From: Diabrotica undecimpunctata
Lineage: Eukaryota > Arthropoda > Insecta > Coleoptera > Chrysomelidae
Reading direction: 5' to 3'
Assembly: GCF_040954645.1 (NCBI RefSeq)
Contig: NC_092803.1
Location: 80,948,263-81,012,262, forward strand
DNA: 64,000 nucleotides
Part shown: one piece after another, positions 35,700 to 46,385 of the stretch
Position numbering within the stretch: the stretch's first letter is position 1
Layout of the letters: each line of letters opens with the position of its first letter
Translations under genes and position numbers: made by a program
Notes under the pieces: generated by a model
Told to the model about the DNA's origin: nothing
What the model saw: the letters and a program-made list of their open reading frames with translations, nothing else
Database searches by the model: none

Positions 35700-35950
35700 C
35701 TTCTTCATCTCTTTTGAGATCTTACCATATTTCTTCTTATCATTCTTTTTGGTCTTCATTATCCGCGAGCACCTGTTATCATTATATGTGGCTATGTGAC
35801 CGGCCCAATGCCATTTTATATATGTAATTTTTTCCACTATATCCTCTTAGTGATATTCCAAGCATGGTTTGCTCTATTGCCCTTTCGTTGTTTCTAGTTT
35901 TTTTAGCAGATTTCCTATTAAGGGCCATAGACTCCAACTCGTACTGGCAA
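35700..35950 (-). pseudogene. LINE ORF2 C-terminal scrap
   Basis: The minus strand reads NNERAIEQTMLGISLR, then IVEKITYIKWHWAGHIATYN and NEDQKE. This is the MERAMLG.SLRD to WQWAGHIAR block of RTE-like elements, with frameshifts. Confidence 0.7.
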
Positions 35951-35977
35951 ACTGATGTGTTTTTTTAATATCATTTA

Positions 35978-35979
35978 AT

Positions 35980-36034
<55 letters not shown>
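35978..36034. repeat. (TA)n microsatellite
   Basis: About 57 bp of pure TA next to the LINE scrap. Confidence 0.95.
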
Positions 36035-36038
<4 letters not shown>

Positions 36039-36289
36039 ATCATAATAATAGTCTCCTGTTTTATACCGCTTCGCGGCTTTGGGAGTATAGCAGGGTAGTC
36101 TGCTATATCTAGGGCCTACGGTATACAAGGAAGGTAACATGGCCAGTGCTACGCTTTAACCGCCTATTATTACCCCTGGTTTTACCCAATGTACTCATTT
36201 TATTCAGGCTGAGTCGACCTGGGGCATATAGACATTTTTTTTTAAATTTGTTGTTAACGAAAAGATTGCATTTGATTAAATATACAGTT
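36035..36289. other. Unassigned, less AT-rich repeat-like sequence
   Basis: It contains CTTCGCGGCTTTGGGAG and CAGGCTGAGTCGACCTGGGG, which look like part of an interspersed repeat I cannot name. Confidence 0.3.
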
Positions 36290-36480
36290 TCATCAACAAT
36301 AATGTTATTTTAATATTCAATTTTATTTATGTGTATAATCTTTTAATTTCTTTACTCCCGATGAAGCTAGTAGATAAATGGCGAAATATTGAGCTTTAGA
36401 AAAAACAAAGATTTTTATTTAATATAGACCACATACCCGATATTTCCAACATATTTATAAATTGTTTTTTGGTCGAAATA
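36290..36480 (+). mobile_element. PLE terminal fragment (same family as 10690-12796)
   Basis: TTTACTCCCGATGAAGCTAG, GGCGAAATATTGAG and ATAGACCACATACCCGATA parallel the end of the inverted PLE pair at 12670-12770. CCGATGA with GAAAT is a degenerate hammerhead core (second base changed). It is followed by (TA)n. Confidence 0.6.
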
Positions 36481-36490
36481 ATCACATTAA

Positions 36491-36497
<7 letters not shown>

Positions 36498-36560
<63 letters not shown>
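36498..36560. repeat. (TA)n microsatellite split by the Tc1 insertion
   Basis: TA tract immediately left of the Tc1 end; it continues at 37980 on the far side. Confidence 0.95.
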
Positions 36561-36561
<1 letters not shown>

Positions 36562-37978
36562 TCAGTGACATTAGAAGTGTTACACCCAGAAGGAATAATT
36601 TCTTGAACTTAATTTTTTGGCAACATGGTAGATTTACATCAAGAATGAAACGATAACGTTGTCAAGAATTTTTATTAAAATGTGTTCAAAAAAAAATTAA
36701 TAATGTGTTTGGCGACCCCGCAGCTAAATACACTCCTGTATACGTCTAGGCATTGACAAAATGAGATGATCGATGTCTGCTTGTGGCACCTACTTCCAAA
36801 CAACTTTAATTTCATGTATTAACTGTACCTGAGTCTGTGGAGGAAGGTGCAAAGTGAACAGTCTCCTTCCCATCATATCCCATACATGTTCGATAGGATT
36901 TAAATTCGGAGCACGGGCCGGCTACGAACGACAAAACATTAACGCCAGCTTCTTGGAGATCGTACATAGTTTGACGAGCAATATGGAGACGCGCGTTGTC
37001 TTGCTGAAAAAGGACATCTTGACGGCCATCGAGATAAGGCAGTAAAGTAGTTTGTAAGATGTTATCATCATAACGCACAGCTGTCATATTGCCTCGAATA
37101 ATTACAAGTGGTGACTGGCTACCATAGGCAGTAACCCCCAAACCATTACTCCAATTGTGCTGTGTACATGCCTCTCAACAGCAAACCCGGTATCTCGTCA
37201 TTCTCCATGGCGGCGTCTTACCATACTTATCATTATTCATTCCTAAACAGAATGGTGATTTATCGCTGAGTGCTATATTACGCCATTCTGCCACACATTG
37301 CTGCCGTTCTCTGTACCAATTCAAAGGTTGATGACAGTGGTTCACAGTCAAAGGAAGCACTAGTCATGGGCGGAATAAAACCAGTCCAAAGGCTCGAATG
37401 CGACGGTATAATGTACGCATACTAACAGGTCTACCTGCTACTCCAAACTATTGGTCAGCAATTTGACGCGTAGTAGCAAAACGGTATCGCAGAGCCAGTA
37501 ATCTAAAGCGCCTATCTTGACGCTCTGTGGTACGCCTCGGTTGACCAGTTGGTCTTCTTCGTGTTCCGCTACCTTCGTTTGTCCACACATAGCAGACACA
37601 CATAACCGTCAATGCCGTACAATTAACAGGACGGTCAACTTTGCGATATAACAAACCCATATCTCTATACGCAATAATTCTACCCCTGTCAAAATCGCTA
37701 ACATGGTGGTAATTTTGGTGTCTTCGAACTCGAGGCATTTTCTTACACTGAATACAATTAGACTGAGGAATAATAACTAAACATTTCTATACGAACTGGT
37801 TATGACAAATCGGTCCCTTCACAAAAAAATTTAAAGATAAAACTTTATTTTTACAAAAGTAGAAAAGATAAAACATTGATATTGTTATCATAACATGTTT
37901 TAAATATAGCCAATATGTTGCCAAAAAATTAAGTTCAAGAAATTATTCCTTCTGGGTGTAACCTTCTAATGTCACTGA

Positions 37979-37979
<1 letters not shown>
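36561..37979 (-). mobile_element. Complete Tc1-family transposon (1419 bp)
   Basis: The terminal inverted repeats start CTCAGTGACATTAGAAG at 36561 and mirror the right end at 37979. They match over about 65 bp apart from a one-base indel. The TA at 36559-36560 and 37980-37981 is the target duplication. One broken transposase gene lies on the minus strand. Insertion was into a (TA)n tract. Confidence 0.95.
36812..37738 (-). pseudogene. Tc1 transposase (frameshifted)
   Basis: Start ATG at 37736-37738: MPRVRRHQNYHHVSDFDRGR begins the paired-type HTH, with the GRPRR-like GTRRRPTGQPRRT linker downstream (frame 37738-37448). The catalytic part shows ALSDKSPFCLG (first Asp; the usual Glu is Lys), then VLFQQDNARLHIA (second Asp, about 36990). 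The final Glu box PNLNPIEHVWD is present only after a frame change near 36930. At least three frame disruptions make it inactive. Its size matches the family (about 340 residues). Confidence 0.9.

Positions 37980-38039
<60 letters not shown>
37980..38039. repeat. (TA)n microsatellite, right part
   Basis: Continuation of the tract at 36498 on the other side of the Tc1. Confidence 0.95.
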
Positions 38040-38041
<2 letters not shown>

Positions 38042-38139
38042 GCGTTGAGAATTTAATGTCGGACGTTTCGGCAAATTGAGACCTTAGTGCCGTTTGACGG
38101 TTCTTGTATTTATACAGAACACGATACTGGTACGTCACG
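38040..38139 (-). mobile_element. Possible PLE end with degenerate hammerhead core
   Basis: The minus strand reads CGGCACTAAGGTCTC, TTTGCCGAAACGTCC and TTAAATTCTCAACGCGG. The GAAACGTC block resembles the right side of a PLE hammerhead, but the CTGANGA part is not intact. Confidence 0.35.
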
Positions 38140-38620
38140 AGTGCGGGGAGTAGGCAGATTGAGACCCCGAACTCGTACGGAACTTTTTAATTCTTGTAAC
38201 ATTTCATTTAGTTCTTGGATATTATCTGTTATTAAAACTATGTCATCTGCAAACCTTAAACGGTTTTAGTATGAGTCAAATGCTTTTTGAAAATCCACAA
38301 ACGCCATTTGAATTGGAACATTATACTCGGTAGATTTTTTTATTTCGTAGGTTGGTAGAAGACAAGCATTTAGGCGGTTGGTTATAATTTTGACTAGTAA
38401 TTTATACAGATGTAATTTTTACAGATACGTAGTAAGGATATTGGTGGACAATTCTCGATTTTTGCTTTGTTTCCTTTTTTAAATAGTGAAATGACTTCAG
38501 AATTGTACCATTCTTGAGGTACCTTTTATTCGTCGATTACTTTATTAAATAAAATATTTAATACTTGTTCTATTCCATACAAAAAGTACGATTATTGGAG
38601 ACTCTCTTGTAGTTTGTGTA
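38140..38620 (-). pseudogene. LINE RT fragment with internal deletion
   Basis: The minus strand reads EWYNSEVISLFKKGNKAKIE, PISLL, KIITNRLNACLLPTYE (after shifts) and IQMAFVDFQKAFDS. It then passes directly to NRLRFADDIVLITDNIQELN. The block between AFDS and FADD (about 60-70 residues, including the QGDxLSP motif) is missing, so a deletion joins the two at about 38265. Confidence 0.78.
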
Positions 38621-38950
38621 TTGTTTTTTGGATCCATTCTGGTGGATTGAAGTTATACGTATAAATATATAAAATAGAATTTCAAAACTAATTTAAATAA
38701 TACTTTAAAAGTTTATTTAATAATATAACAAGATTGAGCGAAAAATAAAATATTATATAAATAACAAAATAAAAAATGCATTAAAATAACTCTTCTATTA
38801 TAAATGAAGGAATGAAGAACAAAAATCATAAACTGCATGTAAAAATGTAATATAAATGTGAAATTTTCACCGAAGTAGAAGTTCTAGACTAAAAAATGAA
38901 TATAAATTAGACATTCAGGTATCCAGGAGCCAATGCACGTAGATTAAAGA
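38621..38950. other. AT-rich, nothing recognised
   Basis: No coding or repeat signal. Confidence 0.45.
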
Positions 38951-39866
38951 TAGTCCAGTTATCAGAGACAAAAATACCACTACACTCAACAAATCATACA
39001 AACAAGCAGAATTTTGCTGAGAATTTTTGGCCACCAAAAAAGATACAAAGAAGTTTGATACTCCTGACTCCGGGACTAAAAACATCGAATTACTAAGAAT
39101 CTTACTTATCTTACTAAGAATCTTAATCTTAGTTGTAAAAAAATGTTTCAGACTAAAAGTGTAGATGAGAGCGTTTTGAATAAAATTGTTTATTTATTAG
39201 CACTTTTCCCACTCATCATAGCAGAAAAAACCGTTCTCCCATAAACAACGCTTGGAGCGGCCGGCGATATTGACCGGCAGTTACGCGGCACAAATCAATT
39301 TTAAATAAAATTTGTATTAACTTGACGGTAAAAAGACGATATCTTTTAATCGGTATCCTATCGACAAACATCAAAATACGTTTAAAAGTCGAAGGGTACG
39401 GTTTTTGTACGAAACTTTTATTGACCCTTAACTCTGAAATGTCCCTTATTAGAGCCTAATCCTAAAAATGTTTAACATAAAATTTCGATTTTAAGTGTTG
39501 ACAACAAATCTGAGGCATTTGAAGTATGCCTAAAAAACGCTGAATTTAAACTTTTACATTACAAATGATCTAAATCGGTTAAAGCAACTTTTTTTGATTG
39601 CACAAGTAAGTTTTTCGAAACTACACAACTTTGTGCTAAGAAACATTTTTGTTCAAAATTATCTCAGCTACATTTCTTGTTTAACATTTTTTTCTACGGC
39701 GTATAGACTCTAGGTAAATTGATGCCCCAACCCTAAGGGTTTGAGGGGAAAACCCTGGGGTAGGAGTGGCAATTTTTTGCATCTTTTTTAAGGTAAACAA
39801 ATTGACATTCTCAGCAAAATTTAGTTCTTCCCGTTTTTAGAGATCAAGTCTCTGACGACTGGATTA
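38951..39866. mobile_element. Fold-back MITE-like element, copy 2
   Basis: The left end CCAGTTATCAGAGAC (38955-38969) and right end GTCTCTGACGACTGG (39848-39862) mirror each other. The element shares long blocks with 26260-27450, such as TTAAACTTTTACATTACAAA and GTTCAAAATTATCTCAGCTA. It also contains a small GC-rich hairpin segment (GGAGCGGCCGGCGATATTGA, near 39255). Non-coding. Confidence 0.75.
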
Positions 39867-40985
39867 AGATGATAAATTTGGTACGCTACATACCGAATGC
39901 TAAGAACAGAAATAGTAAATAATCAACTTATAATAAAAATGTTACTAAACAGAACAAATTGCTGTCTATAGAAAATTTGAGTACTTGTACTAAATGTTAT
40001 TATAGATAATATAGAAAACTTTTAAGTTAAAAGTTTAAATTAAAAATTTTTCCAAATATTTATTCATAAATTATTTAAAACTACTAATCAACTTTACTCG
40101 TCTCATCGTTATTATTTCCCTTACAACCATGTCTAAGAATAGCAACTTCTCATTAAAGATTTCAATTAGAATTTACAAGAGAAGGAATACTCCAACAAGC
40201 TTCAAACTTCGTTAAAAGTTATTATTAAAACGAGAGAAGATCCAAATTAGCGAAGGGTAGTTAATTGGTTTTTATTTTGCCTTTGTTTAAAAAGGACTAA
40301 CTAGATATTTATACAAATCTAGATGAAATCTGAGAGATAAAACAATTTCTCATTAGAAATAAACCTCAGAAATAATAAACCTCGAGTTAAACAATAACAG
40401 ATGGGCAATGGTATACAAACAATATTAAATTATGCTTAGGTGCTGTTATTTTAAAAAGTGTGAAGTAATGGAAGGAATAAAGGAAATATACGACATGTTT
40501 AACTTAGACAAAATGGTTAAACCCGCAGCAGATTTTTACAGAGATAAGAAAGCTATATAGATGATAAGGATGCCTATAGAAGCGAATATGAATACCTAGA
40601 GGAAATACGCAGAAGGAACAAAAAATATAAACGCCAGAATTTCAACGATGTCGTCGAGGGAAGAAAGGACCTTCTATTATACTTTATAAAATGTGAAATT
40701 CCAAACATAGAACTAAAGACTAGATATCTAGAACTAAAAACTTTGGACAGAATTTCTAAAATGAATAGAAAATAAAAGAACAAAATACTTCACATCGGTA
40801 TGTAATACGGTTAAAGTTCCTCAAGATAGGCTTAAATTAACATTTATAATTTTATCAAAATCACCTAACGTGAAAACATGTGAAAATGAGAGAATTATGG
40901 TAAGGATATCTTTGTGAAAAAGGATAACATTTCTGTAGGAGACTGGGCTCTTGCGTTTGTGGTACGTGGTGTACCAGCGTTCTTG
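39867..40985. other. Unassigned AT-rich region
   Basis: A charged open stretch near 40440-40780 on the plus strand (Lys/Glu/Tyr-rich) has stops and no recognised family. Confidence 0.4.
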
Positions 40986-41125
40986 TAAAATTTCCGGAGT
41001 AGAAATCGACACATCAAACAGCAGTTAAAATGTAATTTTGATTAAAATGGATTGTGGCTTATTCCTATATAATCATGATAGGTATATAACTTTAATATGC
41101 CACAAGAAAACAGTTTCAGAATAAT
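40986..41125. repeat. Dispersed PLE-end-like repeat, copy B
   Basis: GAAATCGACACATCAAAC, AAAATGTAATTTTGATTAAAAT, TTGTGGCTTATTCC and GCCACAAGAAAACAGTTTCAGAAT match copy A at 24060-24180. Confidence 0.65.
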
Positions 41126-42472
41126 TTATTTTCATGTTATAATCTCTTAGACTTAGGCGGTTTGGCAGTTCTTAGGATTGTGAATGTCTGTTGCCTAATT
41201 TGTTTTTTTTCTCGTCGATGGTATATGTGGCGGACTCCATCTGGGCAATAATATTGTAAGTTGGAATTTTTGTTTGAACTATTGCAAAGTTGAAACCTTT
41301 TTTCCTTAGTGAGATATCTCAGGTCCTGACGATTAATAGGTGGATAAATTTTAAATAACGATTATTGTTACCTGCATGTTTTTTAAGTTTAGTTTAGTTT
41401 GTAGATTATTATTAAATTTTTTAATCAGTCTTTGGGATATAAATACGAGATTTATTTCGGTGCGTGAGTGTAATAATTTGTCCCTGATTTTTAAGGCAAA
41501 CTTTTCCATTTGTTAGTTTAATTTTAAGAGTGCATATTATAAAAGATATTTCATTTCATGTCATTAAGCGATTTACTGACTTTAGTGTGTGACTCTTGTG
41601 TTAGTGTGATTCGAGCCAAGATTCGAGTGAAAGTTTGTAGTACGTTAGTGTCACGCTATGTTTAAAGACAAATAAGCTCCCAGAATAAGTTGTTCTTTTT
41701 TTTCTCTAACTTTTTCGATCAACTTGATAATTTCATCTGTCTCCTCCGCGTAGAAATTTATGATGTTAATGCAGGTTATTCACGGATTTAAGAATATATT
41801 TTGCTATTTTTGCATCTGTTTCCTCATTGGGTGTTTATTTCTCGTATATTAGCAGATGTTTGCAGACGTTTTGCCAAACTCATATTTGCCATTTCCAGTG
41901 CGTCTTTTTGCAAGGTAGGATTAAAGATGCCGCGGTTGTGATTCATCATATTAATGTATCAGTTTTTATCCAACACAATAAAATTTATTTACCTTTTGAT
42001 TTGAGTTTAATTAATGTTTTGTTTATTTCTATGAATATATGTTTGAAAGCAATTTATTTAAAAAACTTTTGCTATCTACAAGTATTGTAGAGCTTTGTAA
42101 ACTGAAGTTTAATAGGTATACAATATTCTAGCGATTTTTTAAAAGAGAGAGCTAAAACGCATTTTTAATTGAAATTGTTGTTTATTCCTTCGCTATCAGA
42201 TATCCAACGGTGTATACATTAGGGTAGCTCCCCCATATACCAGTGTACTTATATATGCGGATACAAAATTTATGTTGTGTTGGGAATCTTGTATTACGTT
42301 TTAGCTGTTATTTTACTATCTGATATGGATTAAAAAATAGGCAAAATGTAAGACAGTGCGCACTTCCTCCAAAATTGCTGGAGTCGCCTAACAAACGATC
42401 GAAACGATTAAAGCCAATTAGTTGAAATTAGCTGTTGTTTTCAGCGGTTGCACGTAGTCTTTCGGGTTCGTA
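41126..42472. other. Unassigned region
   Basis: No recognised coding segment. The part just upstream of 42473 should contain the 5' non-coding end of the piggyBac copy, but I could not define its TTAA boundary. Confidence 0.4.
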
Positions 42473-43041
42473 ATGTGTGATACTTCAAGTGCAGAAGAAC
42501 CATTTCAGGACTCAGGGTCGGAGTACCTACCTTCCAATCACCATTCATTAGATGAAAATGATAGCAGGAGCAGAATCTCTGATGATGAAGAACAGCAACC
42601 AGTTATCATGGAAGAATTAAGTATTATATTAGACCTATTTAAGGTAAATACTTTTAAATTATTTATATATCTTTGTTATTTTTTTACCTTTTAGGACTAC
42701 AGAATATCAAATTTTATACCCCTCAAACCACTTTACAATGGGGTTTATCCAGCAGTAGTTCAATCGACCAAATGAAAAATACTGAAAAATGTTTTAAGGC
42801 ATTTATGTCAAAAAAAAAATGTAAAACGGCTCTGTGACTTGATAAATGAAAGGGCTGGATAGTATTTGATAGAGAAAAGTACTTAATAAATTAAATCAAT
42901 TGTATGGAAAAGCGGTTCTGTTATGTTCACAGTAGACCATATCCTTAATACAGAGCATCTAACTATGACAGAAAAGGTCGTCGTTTCATTGTTTCAATCT
43001 TTGCTAGACGGGGAAACAGAAATTTTCCTCAATAACTGATA

Positions 43042-43280
43042 AGGGAAAGTAGCCTAATTTCGGATACCATTTACAATTAGTGTCATATTTTTCACCTAAT
43101 AACACATTTTAAACTTTTATCTACTCAAGAGTACTTGCAGAGTAATATAGAAACTAATTTTATTATCATAGACAATTTATTGAAAATCTTTTTTACAAAA
43201 AATATTGTTCAATAAAATTAGTGCTTTTGTATGTCAAAAATTTTAGGGCTCCTAATTTCGGATACCCTATCCGAAATTAA
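43042..43280. promoter_or_regulatory. pogo 3' TIR and subterminal motif cluster (left end)
   Basis: The motif ATTTCGGATA occurs at 43057-43066 and 43255-43264, and inverted at 43268-43277. The outermost copy is inside the TIR. These are likely transposase-binding sites. Confidence 0.65.
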
Positions 43281-43308
43281 GACACCATTTTGTTCATCAT
43301 AAGAATAG

Positions 43309-45180
43309 TTACACATCTTGACAAAAGTCGCAAATATAGGTTTTCTTCTTATCAGCATTGGCGCACATCTCATGACACCACTTGAAGCACTTTATACACC
43401 TTATCCACTTCTCACCGTGTGTATCTTCGGAATATAAACTGTCACAAAACATACATTCTGTGTCTCCATCTTCATCGTCTACATCCATATCAGAATCATC
43501 ATCCAAAATAAGGTCATCACCAGGATGTGAAGTGTCACTACTACTCGATTCAATTTTTTTCTTTTGCTTTTTTTGGCGTGGAGTTTTTTTTCTGTTGACT
43601 TGATTTAATTCGTTGCTTATTTTTGGTTTCTTTTCTTTCAAAGACTTTTTTCTTTCTTGTTCGGCTACACTTCGTTCAAGTTCATCTTTATAAGGTGTAC
43701 TAGTTATTATCCAACTAGAACCTTTTCGAGGATTTTTTTGTTTGTTTGTTTGTGAGGTATAACTGCAAGAAGGCAGTGGACTAATATCCTCAGCTCTTAT
43801 CATAGTTGCCGTAGTTTCAGTTGCATTTCCATTGGATGATTTATTTGTTAAGTTATGTTTTGGAGGTGTTCTTTCGATAATGCTTTGTGGTTCTGGTCTT
43901 GACTGACCAGGAAGTCTTGTTGGTAATACTTCCCCATGATTTTGATTTATGGGTGGTGGTGTTCTTTCTCTTTGTCTCTCCATTATAAAATCGTGATCAG
44001 AAAAGTTATTTTTATTAAAAGGATATATTCCAGATTTGCGAAAACCATTCGCGGAAATTTCTGCAGTAGCACTTTTCAAATATGCCGGGCACATAAGCTT
44101 ACAAATTTGATACGAGTTTATGGTGCGTCCAGGATTTTGCCTTAACCACATCTCAATTTGTTGCGAATAATACGTTTTAAATGGTGACATAAAAGACAAA
44201 TCTAGAGGTTGTAGTTTGTGTGAACTGTGCGGCGGGATACACAAAATTGTAACGAAATTTGCACGTCCTGCTTCTATCACATCTATATTTCTTGTGTGGC
44301 TGTAGTGACCATCAATAATAAGCAGCACTGGGTCTTCACGGGATGGTTTCACGTGAGCTACGAAATGCTGTAGCCATTGGGAAAAAATGTGCTGCTGAAT
44401 CCAACCTGATGGATGGCAAGCTGCAATAGAGCCAGGCGGCGATCCATCTAATAATTCCACTTTCATGTTCTTTCTTGGAAACACGAATAATGGAGGGACA
44501 AACCCACCAGCAGCATTCATACAAAATACAACAGTAACTAATGCGCCTCTTTCAGTCGCGGTAACAGATCCAACCTGTTTTTTTCCTTTTAATGTTATAA
44601 CACGAGTATTCTTGGACTGAACCGTTGTTATGCCGCTTTCATCAACGTTATAAACTCTTGCGGGGTTGAAGTTAACTTTTTCCATTGACGTTTCTAAAAG
44701 ATCATAGAATCTGCTGACATTTTCTGGGGTAAATCCCTTAATTCGGGCTTTCGAGATTCCTTGTGGTTTTCTAAGGGACAAAACTGCGTTTCGCCTCATA
44801 AATCCCCTTAACCATTTTTTACCGGCAGATTCGGCATGGGCAAATGGATGACGAAGACCATTTCGTAAAGCTATTTGATATGCAAGTCTCTTGATATCAG
44901 CGGTCCCAATTCCGTAAAATCGCCGGTCCATTTCTAGGCAATACGAGACTAAATCTGCTTCCATTTCTGCAGAAAGTACTGGTCTTCTTCCAATTTTAAC
45001 AGCAACCAACTGCTCCGGAGTTTTATTTTCTTGCTTAACATAATCTTCCAGAGTTGATTTCGGAACAGCAAATAACTTCGAGGCTTTAAGATACCCCATT
45101 TCCTTTCCCCTGACGGCACGGATAGCACGTATCATTCGGTCTGGATCCCATTGTTTATGTTTTTTACTTGTTTTTGGCAT
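43309..45180 (-). CDS. pogo-like transposase with C-terminal PHD finger
   Basis: 623 residues, uninterrupted, ATG at 45178-45180. Residues about 10-55 form a psq-type HTH (IRAVRGKEMGYLKASKLFAV). Residues 65-135 are CENP-B-like HTH (GRRPVLSAEMEADLVSYCLE, WLRGFMRRN). The DDE_1 catalytic domain holds D180 (VYNVDESGITTV), D290 (LLIIDGHYSH) and D327 (HKLQPLDLSF), i.e. a DD36D spacing. A low-complexity basic and acidic linker (about 400-570) leads to a PHD finger. Its ligands are C576, C579, C595, C598, H603, C606, C617 and C620 in C4HC3 order. The enzyme cuts and pastes DNA at TA. The PHD finger could bind histone H3 tails and steer insertion or tether the protein; that is inference. No stop or frameshift, so it may be active or recently active. 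Confidence 0.95.
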   Translation of the reverse strand: MPKTSKKHKQWDPDRMIRAIRAVRGKEMGYLKASKLFAVPKSTLEDYVKQENKTPEQLVAVKIGRRPVLSAEMEADLVSYCLEMDRRFYGIGTADIKRLAYQIALRNGLRHPFAHAESAGKKWLRGFMRRNAVLSLRKPQGISKARIKGFTPENVSRFYDLLETSMEKVNFNPARVYNVDESGITTVQSKNTRVITLKGKKQVGSVTATERGALVTVVFCMNAAGGFVPPLFVFPRKNMKVELLDGSPPGSIAACHPSGWIQQHIFSQWLQHFVAHVKPSREDPVLLIIDGHYSHTRNIDVIEAGRANFVTILCIPPHSSHKLQPLDLSFMSPFKTYYSQQIEMWLRQNPGRTINSYQICKLMCPAYLKSATAEISANGFRKSGIYPFNKNNFSDHDFIMERQRERTPPPINQNHGEVLPTRLPGQSRPEPQSIIERTPPKHNLTNKSSNGNATETTATMIRAEDISPLPSCSYTSQTNKQKNPRKGSSWIITSTPYKDELERSVAEQERKKSLKEKKPKISNELNQVNRKKTPRQKKQKKKIESSSSDTSHPGDDLILDDDSDMDVDDEDGDTECMFCDSLYSEDTHGEKWIRCIKCFKWCHEMCANADKKKTYICDFCQDV

Positions 45181-45236
45181 TTTCTTCTGAAAAGAAACAA
45201 AAGTTTTTATGCTAACATGATCATCAATTTAAGGTT

Positions 45237-45655
45237 CCTAATTTCGGATATCCGAAATTATGGGACTTGTACTATCCGAAATTAGGAATTTTTTATTTTT
45301 AAGGTTAGGGCTCTCTAATTTATATGTGATTAAAATCTGCTTTAAATTAGTAGCAAAATCAAATAAAACAGGTTTCTAGCTTACCCCTGCCAAAAGATCA
45401 AACTTCAAACAGGAATAAAAACACGAAAAAATAGGCTTTGAAATACGACCGAAAAAAAACTGCACAATAACGTTTGGTGGTTTCGGCACTGCCATCTAAC
45501 GGGGAGCAGCTCTACTACCTAAACAATTTAAGATAATGTTCTCTGTGGTATTCAGCGTGACATACGTATAGGTTTCTGTTCGCAAATAAAGAAACTTTTT
45601 TAGATACACCGCTATCCGAAATTAAGACACTATCCGAAATTGGGCTACTTTCCTC
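45237..45655. promoter_or_regulatory. pogo 5' TIR and subterminal motif cluster (right end)
   Basis: The palindrome ATTTCGGATATCCGAAAT (45241-45258) holds two overlapping motif copies; others are at 45273-45282, 45613-45622 and 45631-45640. They lie between the ATG and the right end, so they may also act on the transposase promoter. Confidence 0.65.
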
Positions 45656-46385
45656 TACATCATGTCATTACGCTTAGCTGATTTTCTCCTTCGACGGAAT
45701 ACTTATGTTAATGGTACGATTCGTGTCAACATAGAAGTGCCAAAAGAGATCACCCAAATTCCACTTGAGGCATTTTAATCTTGTTTATTAAAATGGCCGA
45801 CATTTTTATGGTACATTTCAAAGATAACAGGGACTTGTATGTGCTAACTACAAAACTTACAGCAAAATTTATCGAAAAAGAACGTTATCAAGCTAGATCC
45901 AGCAAGAATATATCAGTCCGAAAACCTGTAGTGGTTGAACACTTCAACCAAAATATGAAAGCAGTTGATGCTATAGATCAAGATATTAAGCCCTACGATA
46001 TTATTAAAAAAATCGACGTTTAAGTTGGTTTTTATATAATCCAACGTATGGTACTAAATGCAAAGGGATTGATATAATTGAGCATAACAAATAAATTAGA
46101 TTAGTGGATTTTGAACAACAGTTGGTAAGTGACACTTCAAAAACATTTCATCTTCTTACAAACTACAAAAAGAGCTTATAACAATTCGGCTTAAAAAATT
46201 TTTTAAGCACGTTATGGCTTCTCAGTCAAAAGAAGAAGGAATGATAAGAAATAGAAAGTATTACAAAGTCTTTTAAGCAAATGAGAAGAAAAGGAAAATA
46301 ACATAAAATATTTGCACGGTGTGTCCTAATGTTCCATCTTTTTGTTCAAAGGAGCATTTCGACGAATTTCATGGTTATGAATAAA

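Larger units (their letters stand above)
43042..45655 (-). mobile_element. Complete pogo-family transposon (2614 bp)
   Basis: The ends AGGGAAAGTAGCCTAATTTCGG (43042) and CCGAAATTGGGCTACTTTCCTC (to 45655) are inverted repeats of about 25 bp. TA at 43040-43041 and 45656-45657 is the duplication. One intact transposase frame lies on the minus strand. Eight copies of ATTTCGGATA or its complement lie near the ends. The insertion is inside a piggyBac gene, with which it shares no sequence. Confidence 0.95.
42473..46385 (+). pseudogene. piggyBac transposase relic, split by a pogo element
   Basis: ATG at 42473 starts MCDTSSAEEPFQDSGSEYLP, the acidic DSGSEY leader of piggyBac proteins. A 51-nt intron (GT 42644, AG 42693-42694) follows. 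Next, after stops, come ILNTEHLTMTEKVVVSLFQS and EIFLNN, up to the TA where pogo entered (43040-43041). Beyond pogo (45656 on) the protein resumes with LRLADFLLRRNTYVNGTIR, VHFKDNRDLYVLTTKLTA, RKPVVVEHFNQNMKAVDAID and QDIKPYDI. It ends with the Cys-rich domain (CTVCPNVPSFCSKEHFDEFH, about 46310-46370). Most of the central catalytic region is missing and stops are many. Confidence 0.87.

Noticed and set aside
38040..38139. Hammerhead ribozyme on the minus strand next to CTCAACGCGG
   Set aside because: GAAACGTC is present but the CTGANGA half is disrupted, so it is kept only as a possible PLE end.
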